Positions 32,912 through 41,857 of a DNA stretch of 64,000 nucleotides are shown here, one piece after another (the stretch's first letter is position 1; the number at the start of each line of letters is the position of its first letter). The notes beneath the pieces were generated by a model. The model saw only the letters and a program-made list of their open reading frames with translations, had not been told where the DNA came from and did no database searches. Location of the stretch: the NCBI GenBank assembly GCA_019424905.1, contig JAHYYP010000002.1, positions 62,001 to 126,000 on the forward strand. The letters run 5' to 3'. The position numbers were made by a program, and so were the translations under genes. The DNA comes from Collinsella sp. GTDB taxonomy: Bacteria; Actinomycetota; Coriobacteriia; Coriobacteriales; Coriobacteriaceae.

Positions 32912-34363
32912 TTATTTTTTGCGGGAATTGGTGAAGGCCATGAGGGCCAGGCCAACGGCCAGCCAGCCGATCACGATGCTCCACTCCACCATGTTGAGGG
33001 AGGCGGGAGAGAACGGGACCACGAGCAGGCCGATGATGACGGCGCAGGCAGCGACAGCGAGGCTGATGCCAAACTTGCCGCCGGGCACCTCGTAGGGACG
33101 AGGCAGGTCGGGCTCGGTGAAGCGCATGCGCAGGCAAGCGAGGGCGACCATGCCGCAGGAGAAGATGAAGGCGAGAGCCGACACGTTGGTCAGAGGGATG
33201 AGCATGTTCTTGCCCAGGAACGGACCGACGACGGTGATGACGCCCAGGACGACGCAGGCAAGCTTGGGAGCGCCGGACTTGGGATCGACCTCGGCGAATT
33301 TCTCGGGCAGCTGGCCCTTGCGGCCCATGGCGAGCATGATGCGGCTCGTGGCGCCGTAGAAGGAGTTCATCGGGCCCATGGGTCCAAGCGTGGCGATGAC
33401 GAGCATGGCCAGGTACAGGAGCATGTTGATGCCCTTGAGGCAGGCAAGCGCGGGAACCGGGCTCTTAACAAACTCATGCCAGTCGAGGATGGTGCCGAAC
33501 GAGTAGATGCAGACCATGTAGAAGCCGCCGGCGGCCAGCAGGGCCAGGGAGATGATCTTGCCGAACTTGTTCCAGTTGAGGCCCTCGGCTGCTTCCTCAG
33601 CCTGCTGAGGAATGGTATCGAAGCCGGCGTAGAAGAACGGGGTCAAAACCAGGACCGACACGATGCCGGCGAACAGGCTGGTGCCCTCGGTAGCGGGCTT
33701 GCCGCCGCCAGCACCGGTGACCTGGGAGAACACGGGCATGGCGTGTTCCGGCGAACCGGTGAACAGCGAGACACCCATGGCGAGCAGCATGCCGCAGAGC
33801 AGAGCCTTGGTCAGGAAGGCCTGGAGCTTGGCGGCCGAGCTGGCACCGCGGAAGTTGAGGAAGATGACGTAGACTGCAAAGCCGAGCGCGATTAGCGTCG
33901 GGAACAAGTAAACGTCGGCGCCCAAGATGGTGTAGAGCTTGACGGCGCGCAGCCACTCAAGACCGGGCAGGCTGCCGAACATCTCGGACACGAGGGTCGA
34001 AATGGCGATGGCCTCCCACGGGCACAGGATGCCGTTGCCCAGGGCCAGGAGCCAACCGGTGATGTAGCTCAGCGTACGGCCAAAGCTACGGTCGACATAC
34101 TCGACGATGCCGCCCGAGATGGGGATAGCAGCCGTGAGCTCACCGAAAACAGCTCCGACGGGCACGAGGAAGATTGCACCCAAGAGGAATGCGATCATAG
34201 CGGGAACGGGACCGCCGCCCACGACCATCCAGTCGCCGACCTGCAGGACCCAACCGGTACCGATGATGGCACCGAAACCGATGGTGAAGAAGTTCCAGAG
34301 CGAAAGCGTTTTCTTCATGCCGCCGTTACCTTCGACTGCAACTTCTGCGTTCTTGTCCGCCAT
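32912..34363 (-). CDS. APC-family amino-acid permease
   Basis: A 483-residue transporter with about 12 helices. The first helix carries FFTIGFGAIIGTGWVLQVGDW, the APC substrate-binding break. Later regions include ELTAAIPISGGIVEYVDRSFG and FYGATSRIMLAMGRKGQLPE, both typical of the family. It likely exchanges or symports an amino acid or amine. AAAGGAGGGGAA precedes the ATG. A small hairpin, GACGCC/GGCGTC (34385-34401), lies just upstream in the leader. It is followed after 131 bases by the amidohydrolase gene. Confidence 0.9.
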   Translation of the reverse strand: MADKNAEVAVEGNGGMKKTLSLWNFFTIGFGAIIGTGWVLQVGDWMVVGGGPVPAMIAFLLGAIFLVPVGAVFGELTAAIPISGGIVEYVDRSFGRTLSYITGWLLALGNGILCPWEAIAISTLVSEMFGSLPGLEWLRAVKLYTILGADVYLFPTLIALGFAVYVIFLNFRGASSAAKLQAFLTKALLCGMLLAMGVSLFTGSPEHAMPVFSQVTGAGGGKPATEGTSLFAGIVSVLVLTPFFYAGFDTIPQQAEEAAEGLNWNKFGKIISLALLAAGGFYMVCIYSFGTILDWHEFVKSPVPALACLKGINMLLYLAMLVIATLGPMGPMNSFYGATSRIMLAMGRKGQLPEKFAEVDPKSGAPKLACVVLGVITVVGPFLGKNMLIPLTNVSALAFIFSCGMVALACLRMRFTEPDLPRPYEVPGGKFGISLAVAACAVIIGLLVVPFSPASLNMVEWSIVIGWLAVGLALMAFTNSRKK

Positions 34364-34724
34364 TGTTCCCCTCCTTTCCTTATTGACGCCTCTTTGGCGT
34401 CACCCCTTGCGCGGTCTGTTTTGTCGCGCGCTTTTATTTCGTGGCTTTAAGATACGGCCTTGGCACAGCAGCGCCGCTTGTGGCTCGACCGAAGGCAGAA
34501 CTGCAAAACGAGCGGCGCCGTTTTTGGGACGAACGGCACGGTTTGCCGCTCATTGTTGCCGCCCGCCCAACGGGCGTACGCTCATCGGGCGCATAGAGAG
34601 ATGTTTTTGAGACCGTGTGTTTTGCGCCTTTCGTACCGTTTACCGAGCTTTTGACGCGCAGACCCATTTGTTGCACATCTTTTTTGTAGGATAGACAGGT
34701 TATACATGAGACAAGGCGGTACGA
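34364..34724. other. Divergent intergenic region with hairpins
   Basis: Between the minus-strand permease and the plus-strand peptidase. On the minus strand the permease leader has hairpins at 34385-34401 and about 34409-34431 (GCGCG/CGCGC). A wider inverted pair, GCGCCGCT/AGCGGCGC, spans about 34470-34518 and is followed by GTTTTT. AAGGCGG before 34725 is the peptidase ribosome site. A long open frame on the minus strand crosses from here over the peptidase gene but has no family features. Confidence 0.45.
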
Positions 34725-35759
34725 ATGGCATACGGATACAACGACGGTGATCAACGGCGACAAAGCGTTCGCCTTGCTGGCCGCACCACGCCGACGCCTA
34801 GAAGTGCCACGAGCAGCAATCCGCAACGCCCTCAAGAGCAACCCAGGCCTTCGTCTCGGCAGCAAACAAGCAGAACACGGCAGAGTGGCCGTCCGAGCAC
34901 GGGCACAAGCGCGCAGCAAGATAGCCGCCTGGGCGCGCGCACTCGACAGCGCCAGGCCGAGGTTCCGCAACTGCGCCGCAACGGCGCACGTCAGCCCGGC
35001 ATCCATATCAACCGCTTCTTTTCGCATCCCCAAGGCGGACGCGACGGCAAGCCCTACCGCTCGACATCGTACGTGAATGCCCCCGCCCTGCCGGCTCGTC
35101 GACTTTGCCTCGCACTGTGCTCTATCCTCATCTGTCTGGTCTTTGTGCTTATGAGCTCCTGTATGTCCCACGGCTCGGCCGGTCTCGAGCCCACCGCCGA
35201 GGACAAGCTGCTCAAGGCCCCCGTCGCGCCCGGTTATTCTTTCGCCTTTTCGACCCCGCGCTCGCAATGGCAAGCCGGCACGATGCCCCATATCTATCAG
35301 ATCGACCCTGCATGGTCGGAGCTGCCTTACGCCGGCGGTACCATCCGCCAAAATGCCTGCGGGCCTACGTGCCTCACCATGGTCTATATCTTTAAGACGG
35401 GACGCACCGATATGACCCCCGTCGATATGTGCGCGCTTTCCGAGGCGGGCAACTACGCCCCCACCGGTGCAACCGAATGGTCGTTTATGACGAGCGGCGC
35501 GTGGCAGTTGGGACTTAACGGAACGGAGCTCCATAACGATCGCGACTCGATGACTCAGGCGCTGCGTTCGGGTGCTCCCGTAATCGCCGCCGTGCGTCCC
35601 GGCACGTTTACTAACGTAGGTCATTACATCGTGCTCTACGGCATTGACGACGCCGACCAGATCGGTGTCTACGATCCCAATTCGCCCAGCCGTAGTGCCC
35701 GCCGCTGGGGCGTCGTAGAAGTCCTCAACGAAATCGAAGCCATGTGGGCCTACTACTAG
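34725..35759 (+). CDS. Membrane-anchored C39-like cysteine peptidase
   Basis: A 344-residue protein. The first 120 residues are disordered (Arg/Gln/Ser/Pro-rich). A single membrane helix follows (about 127-147, LCLALCSILICLVFVLMSSC), then a C39_2-type papain-fold domain (about 185-344) with catalytic Cys212 in QNACGPTCLTMV, His300 in TNVGHYIVLYG and Asp317 in VYDPNS. The catalytic domain should face outside. Such proteins cleave or bind peptides; the target is unknown. It has no transport ABC partner, so it is not a bacteriocin processor of the classical kind. AAGGCGG precedes the ATG. Confidence 0.87.
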   Translation: MAYGYNDGDQRRQSVRLAGRTTPTPRSATSSNPQRPQEQPRPSSRQQTSRTRQSGRPSTGTSAQQDSRLGARTRQRQAEVPQLRRNGARQPGIHINRFFSHPQGGRDGKPYRSTSYVNAPALPARRLCLALCSILICLVFVLMSSCMSHGSAGLEPTAEDKLLKAPVAPGYSFAFSTPRSQWQAGTMPHIYQIDPAWSELPYAGGTIRQNACGPTCLTMVYIFKTGRTDMTPVDMCALSEAGNYAPTGATEWSFMTSGAWQLGLNGTELHNDRDSMTQALRSGAPVIAAVRPGTFTNVGHYIVLYGIDDADQIGVYDPNSPSRSARRWGVVEVLNEIEAMWAYY

Positions 35760-35760
35760 T

Positions 35761-35815
35761 CATTGGGCACTCATTGGGGACAGACTTAAATGAGTGGTCG
35801 TTGGGGACGGTCTTG
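35761..35815. repeat. 55-base dispersed repeat R1, copy 1
   Basis: Starts CATTGGGCACTCATTGGGGA and contains ACAGACTTAAATGAG. It matches 41876-41930 at 52 of 55 positions. It lies just after the C39 peptidase stop and immediately before the 62-base-period array. Confidence 0.8.
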
Positions 35816-35874
35816 CGGACGCCAGCCGAGAGCAGACGAAAAGGGCCATCCCGAACTGCTTGGAACTGCCAGCA

Positions 35875-36046
35875 CGGAAAGCGCATCCTGCTTTGGGACC
35901 CAATAGCGGGATGCGCTTTCCGTTAGCGGCCCGTTTGGGAAACTAGGGACCGCTTTTCGACAAAAATCCGGGATGCATTTTCCGATTGAGGGCCTCAAGG
36001 GAAACCGCGCCCCATGTTGGACGCTCATTCTGGGATGTGCTTTCCG
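35875..36046. repeat. Three-unit array of inverted arms with 62-base period
   Basis: Units start at 35875, 35937 and 35999, exactly 62 bases apart. Each has a left arm like CGGAAAGCGCATCC, about 18 variable bases, and a right arm like GGGATGCGCTTTCCG (35908-35922, 35970-35984, 36032-36046), then 14 variable bases. The first unit pairs perfectly over 13 bases; the others are imperfect, with the right arm best kept. The same unit and period occur at 58681-58852. Confidence 0.8.
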
Positions 36047-36065
36047 CAGTTGATCGATGCGGCCT

Positions 36066-36120
36066 TTAAGGACTGTCCCAAGCTGCCGGCAGGAAAGGAA
36101 CGTCCCCAAGTGCCGGGTTT
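36066..36120. repeat. 55-base dispersed repeat R2, copy 1
   Basis: Starts TTAAGGACTGTCCCAAGC and includes CTGCCGGCAG. It matches 41966-42020 with one mismatch; a diverged copy lies around 49541-49587. At this locus the R1 and R2 repeats flank the 62-base-period array. Confidence 0.8.
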
Positions 36121-36162
36121 CCGAAGTCTGCAATGCTCCTCATGAACAGCCGTCTCAATAGC

Positions 36163-36196
36163 AAAAGCCCCCGCGGCCGAAGCGGACCGCGGGGGC
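36163..36196 (-). terminator. Terminator of the cellobiose-type operon
   Basis: On the minus strand GCCCCCGCGG and CCGCGGGGGC-like arms pair around a short loop and are followed by TTTTGC. It lies 17 bases past the 6-phospho-beta-glucosidase stop and closely resembles the hairpin after the carbamate kinase gene. Confidence 0.85.
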
Positions 36197-36212
36197 AACA
36201 GACCTGCAAGAG

Positions 36213-37667
36213 TTAACTCAAGTCCTCGCCATTTGATGCAATGACCTTTTGATACCAGCAGAAGCTGTCCTTTCGGTAGCGATCGAACGTGCCTTTGCCC
36301 GTATCATCGGCATCGACATAAACAAAGCCATAGCGCTTCTTCATCTGCCCCGTCGAGGCCGATACCAGATCGATACAGCCCCACGGCGTGTATCCCATCA
36401 GGTCAACACCGTCCTCGACAATTGCATCGCGTAGCGCAAGAATATGCCTGCGCAGGTAATCAATATGATACGCATCGTGGACTTTGCCGTCTTCCAGCGC
36501 ATCGAGTCCGCCCACACCGTTCTCAGCGATAAAGAGCGGAAGATGGTAACGATCGTGGTAGCCGGCAAGCGTCACGCGCAAACCCAGCGCATCGATCTGC
36601 CATTTCCAGGCAGTCTCTTTATCCTTGAGGTACGGGTTGCGCAGCGTCGGGAACACGTTGCCCTCCGCCTTCTCAGCGATCACCTGGTCATCGGCGCACA
36701 CCAAGCGCGAGCAATAGTACGAGAACGAGATGAAGTCGACGGTATGCTCGGCCAGATACTCCGTATCGCCCGGCTCAAAGGGCACGTGAACACCCTCTTT
36801 CTCGAGTGCACGCAGCTTCCAAGCAGGATAGGCGCCCGCAGCCATCACGTCTGTGTAGAAGTAGCGGCCGCGGTCCTCCTCATACGCAAGCCATACGTCC
36901 TCGGGCGCACAACGGTACGGATAGGTCGCACCGGCAGCGACCATGCAACCCACCTTGTTTGCGGGATCGATCTTGTGCAGAATCTCGACAGCGCGAGCGC
37001 TCGCCATAAACATATGGTGCGAGAACGCCGCGGTCACGGCTGCACGGTCACGCTCATCCTCGAGCGTGACACCCGCGTTGAGATAGGACAGCGCCACGCT
37101 GTTGATCTCGTTGAACGTAAGCCAATAACGCACGAGGCCCTGGTACGCGCGTCCGACGGTCTCGACGTAGTGCGCATACCGCTCGATCATCTCTCGGCTT
37201 TGCCAGCCACCATAGCGCTCGACCAGAGCCAACGGATAGTCGTAGTGCGACAGCGTCACAAGCGGCTCGATTCCATGCTCGCGCAGCGCCTCGAATACCT
37301 GACGGTAAAACTCCAAGCCCTCGCCGTTGGGCTCGGTCTCCATCCCTGTGGGAAAAATACGGCTCCAGCAAATTGAAAGACGCAGGCACTTAAAGCCCAT
37401 CTCGGCAAAGAGTTCGACATCCTCGTGCCAATGATGGAAGAAGTCGTTGCCCCAGCGGCATGGATACAGCCTGTCCGGATCGTCCACGGGCTTTTGCCTG
37501 CCAAACATTACATCCCAGCGGTCGGAACCCTGTGGGATCAGGTCGGAGTGCGACATGCCGCGGCCGCCCTCGTTCCAGCCCCCTTCGGCCTGGTTGGCGG
37601 CGAGGGCACCACCCCACAAAAAGCCCTCGGGCATACCGGCGGCAGACGTTCTGTCAAAGTAACTCAT
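36213..37667 (-). CDS. 6-phospho-beta-glucosidase (GH1)
   Basis: A 484-residue family 1 glycoside hydrolase that splits PTS-imported phospho-beta-glucosides. Acid/base Glu187 lies in LTFNEINS and nucleophile Glu382 in FIAENGVGG. The SASTGQMKKRYGFVYVD stretch carries the Ser/Lys/Tyr set that binds the 6-phosphate. It begins MSYFDRTSAAGMPEGFLWGGA. Its ATG at 37667 comes one base after the stop of the IIC gene, so translation is coupled; an in-frame ATG four codons earlier would overlap it. It is the last gene of the operon with IIA, IIB and IIC. Confidence 0.95.
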   Translation of the reverse strand: MSYFDRTSAAGMPEGFLWGGALAANQAEGGWNEGGRGMSHSDLIPQGSDRWDVMFGRQKPVDDPDRLYPCRWGNDFFHHWHEDVELFAEMGFKCLRLSICWSRIFPTGMETEPNGEGLEFYRQVFEALREHGIEPLVTLSHYDYPLALVERYGGWQSREMIERYAHYVETVGRAYQGLVRYWLTFNEINSVALSYLNAGVTLEDERDRAAVTAAFSHHMFMASARAVEILHKIDPANKVGCMVAAGATYPYRCAPEDVWLAYEEDRGRYFYTDVMAAGAYPAWKLRALEKEGVHVPFEPGDTEYLAEHTVDFISFSYYCSRLVCADDQVIAEKAEGNVFPTLRNPYLKDKETAWKWQIDALGLRVTLAGYHDRYHLPLFIAENGVGGLDALEDGKVHDAYHIDYLRRHILALRDAIVEDGVDLMGYTPWGCIDLVSASTGQMKKRYGFVYVDADDTGKGTFDRYRKDSFCWYQKVIASNGEDLS

Positions 37668-37668
37668 G

Positions 37669-39018
37669 CTACTCAGCATCCTCGGCAGAAGCTGCCGCGG
37701 CGTTCTCCTGCTCCTGAGCCAGGAGCTGGTTATCGTACACCTTAAAGAACGGGTACCAGACCACAGCCATGACCACGATCAAAACGATCGTAAACACCCA
37801 GATGCGCGGGTCGAGGCACTGGACAAAGCCCTGAACGAAGATGGGGAACGTGCCGCTCACCAAGATGTAGAAGTTAGAGACAAGACCCAGTGAGACCGCA
37901 CCCCAATACAGCAGGGCCGAGATCATGCCGCCTAGCACAAACGGAATCATGAGGATCGGGTTGAAGATGATGGGCGCGCCGAAGATCGCGGGCTCGGAGA
38001 TACGGAAGAAGCTCGGCACGATCGATGCCCTGCCAAATGCCTTGAGCTGCTGCGACTTTGCCCTAAACGCGCAGAGCGCCACAAAAGAGAACGTATTACC
38101 CGTGCCGCCGATGAGGTTGATGGCCAACGACATGAGCACCGGGTGGAACTCAAGCGGCTGCCCGGCAGCATAGAGCGAGGCGTTGGCGGCAAAGGCGGCA
38201 AGCGAGACCGGGGCGGTGATGGGCATTACGATCATGTTGCCGTGGACGCCAAAGCACCAAAACAGCAGCGTCATGAAGCAGATAAGCAGTGCGCCGGGCA
38301 CAGAGTCAACTGCGACGGAAAGCGGGGCAGCGAGCAGCTTCTCGATAACCGAGGGGATGGACAGCGCGGGATCGATCATCTGGATCAGCAGGTTGCCGCC
38401 AAAGAAGATGAGGATGTTGGCGAGCATAGGTACGATGGCGCCAAAGGTTTCGGACAAAAACGGCGGCACGCCATCGGGCATCTTGATGGTGATGCCCTTG
38501 GTCTGGCAGAAGCGCGTGACCTCGACGGAGACCAAGGCAACGATGATGGCGGTAAACAGGCCCTGCGCACCCAGATAGGTGCAGGGGACCGCCTGGAGCA
38601 CGGACTCGTCAGCAAGCTGGTAGTAGGACGACGGCGCCGCGGCGATCAGGAACATCACCAGCGAGGTCATGCCGGCGTTAAGCTTGGGCATCTTGTAGGT
38701 GCCCGCCAGGTTATAGGCGATTGCGAACGTCACGATCACCGACAGTATGCCCATCGTCATATTGAAGGGGATGAGCAGCGTGAGCTTATTGGCCGTCGCA
38801 AAATCGAGCCAAGGGCCAAAGACGGACCAGAACCCGCCCTGCGCCACCAGGTCGGCCGTGACCGGCGGGTTGGCGAGGATCATAAAGACGGCAGATACCA
38901 AGATGAAGCTGATCGCGCTCATAAAGCCCTTTTGCATGGAGGCAAAGTGGCGCTCGGTGCCGCAGAAATTGGCGATAGGGGTCAGTTTTTCCTGAAGCAG
39001 GGTCATGAACTTCTCCAT
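37669..39018 (-). CDS. PTS cellobiose/lactose-family IIC permease
   Basis: A 449-residue membrane channel with about ten helices. Conserved family stretches are visible: FGVHGNMIVMPITAP near the middle, LIGGTGNTFSFVA and RISEPAIFGAPIIFNP later; the last contains the Glu thought to contact sugar. It imports a beta-glucoside or oligosaccharide with phosphorylation by the linked IIA and IIB. The C-terminus ends in an Ala/Glu-rich tail. GGAGGCAACC precedes the ATG. IIB starts the upstream neighbour nine bases away. Confidence 0.94.
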   Translation of the reverse strand: MEKFMTLLQEKLTPIANFCGTERHFASMQKGFMSAISFILVSAVFMILANPPVTADLVAQGGFWSVFGPWLDFATANKLTLLIPFNMTMGILSVIVTFAIAYNLAGTYKMPKLNAGMTSLVMFLIAAAPSSYYQLADESVLQAVPCTYLGAQGLFTAIIVALVSVEVTRFCQTKGITIKMPDGVPPFLSETFGAIVPMLANILIFFGGNLLIQMIDPALSIPSVIEKLLAAPLSVAVDSVPGALLICFMTLLFWCFGVHGNMIVMPITAPVSLAAFAANASLYAAGQPLEFHPVLMSLAINLIGGTGNTFSFVALCAFRAKSQQLKAFGRASIVPSFFRISEPAIFGAPIIFNPILMIPFVLGGMISALLYWGAVSLGLVSNFYILVSGTFPIFVQGFVQCLDPRIWVFTIVLIVVMAVVWYPFFKVYDNQLLAQEQENAAAASAEDAE

Positions 39019-39027
39019 GGTTGCCTC

Positions 39028-39321
39028 CTAACCCAACAGCGACTGGGCGAGTGCCAGCACGTTGGCGGCGTTGCCCATGCCGTAGTCCTGTGCGGGGATG
39101 ACCGCGGTCGGCTTACCGCTCCCCTGCTTGACGGTGTTGAGCTGGTAGGACACCTGCGGCCCCAAGAGCAGCACGTCATAATTGGCGCACGTCTCCTGAT
39201 ACTCGCCGATACCCACCGCATCGATATCGAGCTCGATGCCGTTTTGCTCCGCATATTTCTCGAGTTTCTTCATCAGAATGCTTGTAGACAGACCAGCTGC
39301 GCAAACAAGAAGGATCTTCAT
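39028..39321 (-). CDS. PTS cellobiose/lactose-family IIB
   Basis: A 97-residue cytoplasmic phosphocarrier. The phospho-cysteine is Cys7 in MKILLVCAAGLSTSIL, which is the standard start. DVLLLGPQVSYQL further on is also conserved. The ATG at 39321, with AAGGGAA before it, is preferred over one six codons upstream. It works between IIA (46 bases upstream) and IIC (nine bases downstream). Confidence 0.94.
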   Translation of the reverse strand: MKILLVCAAGLSTSILMKKLEKYAEQNGIELDIDAVGIGEYQETCANYDVLLLGPQVSYQLNTVKQGSGKPTAVIPAQDYGMGNAANVLALAQSLLG

Positions 39322-39367
39322 AAGGGATTCCCTTCGCATTGATTGGTTGGATAGTCACCGCACGCCG

Positions 39368-39694
39368 CTAGGCGTTCTTGGTTGCAGTGCACTCATACAG
39401 GCAGATCAGCTCCTGCACGAGCTCCTGAGCAAGCATGGAGCACATGAGGTGGTCCTGAGCATGGACCAGCAACACATCCACCGACAGATGCTCGCCCGCT
39501 GCCTCAGTCGAAAGCAGCTGCGTTTGGATGTGGTGAGCCTTGATTCCCGCATCCTTTGACTGCTTCATGAGTTTGGCGGCGGCGTCAAAATCCCCCGCTT
39601 TTGCCTTTTCAAGGGCTTCGAAGGCAAGGCTGCGTGCCTCTCCCGCTGCAGCGACCAGCTGAAACGAAACCATCTCGGTTCCCTGATCGTCCAT
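39368..39694 (-). CDS. PTS cellobiose/lactose-family IIA
   Basis: A 108-residue helical phosphocarrier that acts as a trimer. Phospho-His78 is in LLVHAQDHLM, with the conserved metal-binding Asp81 beside it. The N-terminal half has the usual Ala/Gly-rich helix around ARSLAFEALEKAKAG. GAGAGGAGA precedes the ATG. It is the first gene of the sugar operon, starting 119 bases downstream of the regulator gene. Confidence 0.95.
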   Translation of the reverse strand: MDDQGTEMVSFQLVAAAGEARSLAFEALEKAKAGDFDAAAKLMKQSKDAGIKAHHIQTQLLSTEAAGEHLSVDVLLVHAQDHLMCSMLAQELVQELICLYECTATKNA

Positions 39695-39813
39695 AACGGT
39701 CTCCTCTCCCGTGATGTTTGGTTTGTACTTGAATATTCGAAACGCCTATCTCCCGCCCGCAATCCTCGAGGTTTATTGCAGGTAGACTGACAGGGTCATC
39801 GACAAAAGAAGTC

Positions 39814-41709
39814 TTAAGCCGTATGCGCTTGCACAAGCGCCATCAGCTCATGCCAGGACCGGCGCTCGCGTAGGCGCTCGACCCCCTGGCGGTCCATAAA
39901 GATCTCGGCGAGCAGTGAGCTCAAGATCCGCGCCTCATCGCCGCCCGACCGGGCAAACGACACCATAAAGACGATATCGACCTCATGGCCGTATTCGTCC
40001 CAAAGAATGGGATGTTCGAGCAGGCCCACGGTAACAAAGGCCTCGGCGCTCAAGGGATGCATCCCATGGGGCATGGCTACCCCATTGCCAAACGAGGTGG
40101 CGCTCGCGCTCTCGCGCTCGGCGACCTCTTGGGCAAACTGGGCATCGACACGGCCGCTCTCGACGGCGCGCTCGGAGAGATATCGGAGAACGGCCTGCTT
40201 CGACGACGCCTCAACGCGGTTGAAGAACAGGGCACGGCTAAAGAAAGAGCTCACGGAGTCCGATTGCGCAGTGTCGTCGCTCAGCACCTTGCGGATAGCG
40301 TTGACATCGCTCGTCTCCAAGAAGAAATCGGCCTCGCGGACGGGCACGGGCAACTTGACGTTGAGCGGCACCGTTGTGAACACGTAGTCGATATGCGAAA
40401 AATCGAACGTTCCCACGCGGGCGACATCGCATGTCTCAATCGAATCGATATACATGCCAAACTGCTTGCGGTACTGGTGCTCGAGCATACGGGCGCTTCC
40501 CGCTCCCGAGGCGCACACGATCAGGATGCGTTTGCGACGCGGCTGGTCGGCTTGCTGCTCGAGGGCCAGGGCAAATGCCATGGCGATGTAGCCGAGCTCT
40601 TCATCAGAGGGCTGGCTGCCAAAATGACGCTCGAGTACCTGCGAGGTGCCAGCTGCCATCGAATAGGCCAACGGAAACCTCGTCTTGATATCGGACAGCA
40701 TGGGGTTATCCATATGCATGTGATATTCAAGGCGATAGCCCAGAGGGCCGATATGCCGAGCAAGGTTCATGCGAAGTTCAAGATCGCCGCTAAAGTCAAA
40801 CCTAAACTCATCGTTGACCGCACGTACCATCTCGGAAGCAATCTCCCACATCTCGTCCGAGATAACGGCAGAGCCCTTCTCGGGCACGCCCGTGCCCCTG
40901 CCGAGCAAATGGATTGCGATAAAGGCAACCTCTTCTCGGGGCATGCTCACGCCCAGGGCATCCTTGATGTTTGCGGCAATCTGGAAAGCCGCGGCGTATT
41001 CGCGCGTTCCCTCCAGTTTTTGAACGTCCGATTCTGCAGCTGGGACATAGCAGCCCTGCTCGATGCGGCCAAGAGCAATGTAAAGATGCATGATGAGATT
41101 GCGGGATGCCAGCGAGCTCACCGTGACGGGCGAGGCCGTCAGAGCATCGTCCACACATGCGGCGATGGCCCGCAGGCGCTCGGCGAGCTTTGCATCGTCG
41201 GTGTCGGGCAACACGGGCCTCACCAGCGAGGCCAGGCACAGGCGCCGCTGCGACTCCCCGCCCGCAACGCGGATTCCGTAGCGTGGGCGCTTTTCGAGCG
41301 TTAAGTCAAATTGGGCGAGTTTCTGCTCTACCAGACGCATGTCATTGGACAGAGTTCGCGCCGAAACGTAGAGTAAATCCGCATACTCCTCAATCGTCAC
41401 CCACTGGGACCGCATGAGGAGGTCGTTAAGAAGGAAGGACACACGGCCGTCGCGCGTATCAGGAATGCCCGGATGGGCCAGAGCCGCACCGTCTAGCAAG
41501 CGAGCAAGCTCATCTGCACGTGCAACATCGATACGATACTGCCCCTTGCTGCCAACGATGCGTGCAACCCCTGCAAGGTTGTCGTTTGCGCGATGGATAT
41601 AGTTTCTCACGGCGCGCTCGCTTACCTCGAGACGCTTGGCAAGTACCGCGACAGCGACAGGCTGAACGTCCTCGATCATATTTACAAGCTGCTTGACGCG
41701 AGCATCCAT
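39814..41709 (-). CDS. PRD-containing transcriptional activator with EIIB and EIIA domains (LicR/MtlR type)
   Basis: A 631-residue regulator. Domains: HTH (about 5-60), second Mga-like HTH (about 88-150), PRD1 (about 175-285) with His208 and His267, PRD2 (about 290-390) with His319, an EIIB-like domain with Cys399 in LIVCASGAGSAR, and an EIIA domain with phospho-His548 in AMPHGMHP. In PRD2 the usual second histidine is missing: the stretch reads GYIAMAFALALE. PTS proteins phosphorylate such regulators according to substrate supply. It lies directly upstream of the cellobiose-type PTS genes and very likely activates them. Confidence 0.93.
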   Translation of the reverse strand: MDARVKQLVNMIEDVQPVAVAVLAKRLEVSERAVRNYIHRANDNLAGVARIVGSKGQYRIDVARADELARLLDGAALAHPGIPDTRDGRVSFLLNDLLMRSQWVTIEEYADLLYVSARTLSNDMRLVEQKLAQFDLTLEKRPRYGIRVAGGESQRRLCLASLVRPVLPDTDDAKLAERLRAIAACVDDALTASPVTVSSLASRNLIMHLYIALGRIEQGCYVPAAESDVQKLEGTREYAAAFQIAANIKDALGVSMPREEVAFIAIHLLGRGTGVPEKGSAVISDEMWEIASEMVRAVNDEFRFDFSGDLELRMNLARHIGPLGYRLEYHMHMDNPMLSDIKTRFPLAYSMAAGTSQVLERHFGSQPSDEELGYIAMAFALALEQQADQPRRKRILIVCASGAGSARMLEHQYRKQFGMYIDSIETCDVARVGTFDFSHIDYVFTTVPLNVKLPVPVREADFFLETSDVNAIRKVLSDDTAQSDSVSSFFSRALFFNRVEASSKQAVLRYLSERAVESGRVDAQFAQEVAERESASATSFGNGVAMPHGMHPLSAEAFVTVGLLEHPILWDEYGHEVDIVFMVSFARSGGDEARILSSLLAEIFMDRQGVERLRERRSWHELMALVQAHTA

Positions 41710-41857
41710 GTTCTCCTCCTTTCCCTGCGTCTAGTCTAACGCGGTAAAGAATGACACTCCACGTCGCGCTCGTACCGCCAACTCGGAACAGGTTGCGGGG
41801 AGTCCAGCTGAGCTATGGAGAGCCTGGGGAGAGGGCCCGAAGGCAATGCGTCGGTGT

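Noticed and set aside
34434..35624. 396-codon open frame on the minus strand over the C39 peptidase
   Set aside because: It has no family motifs and a basic, repetitive composition. The plus-strand frame carries the C39 Cys/His/Asp triad, a membrane helix and a ribosome site.
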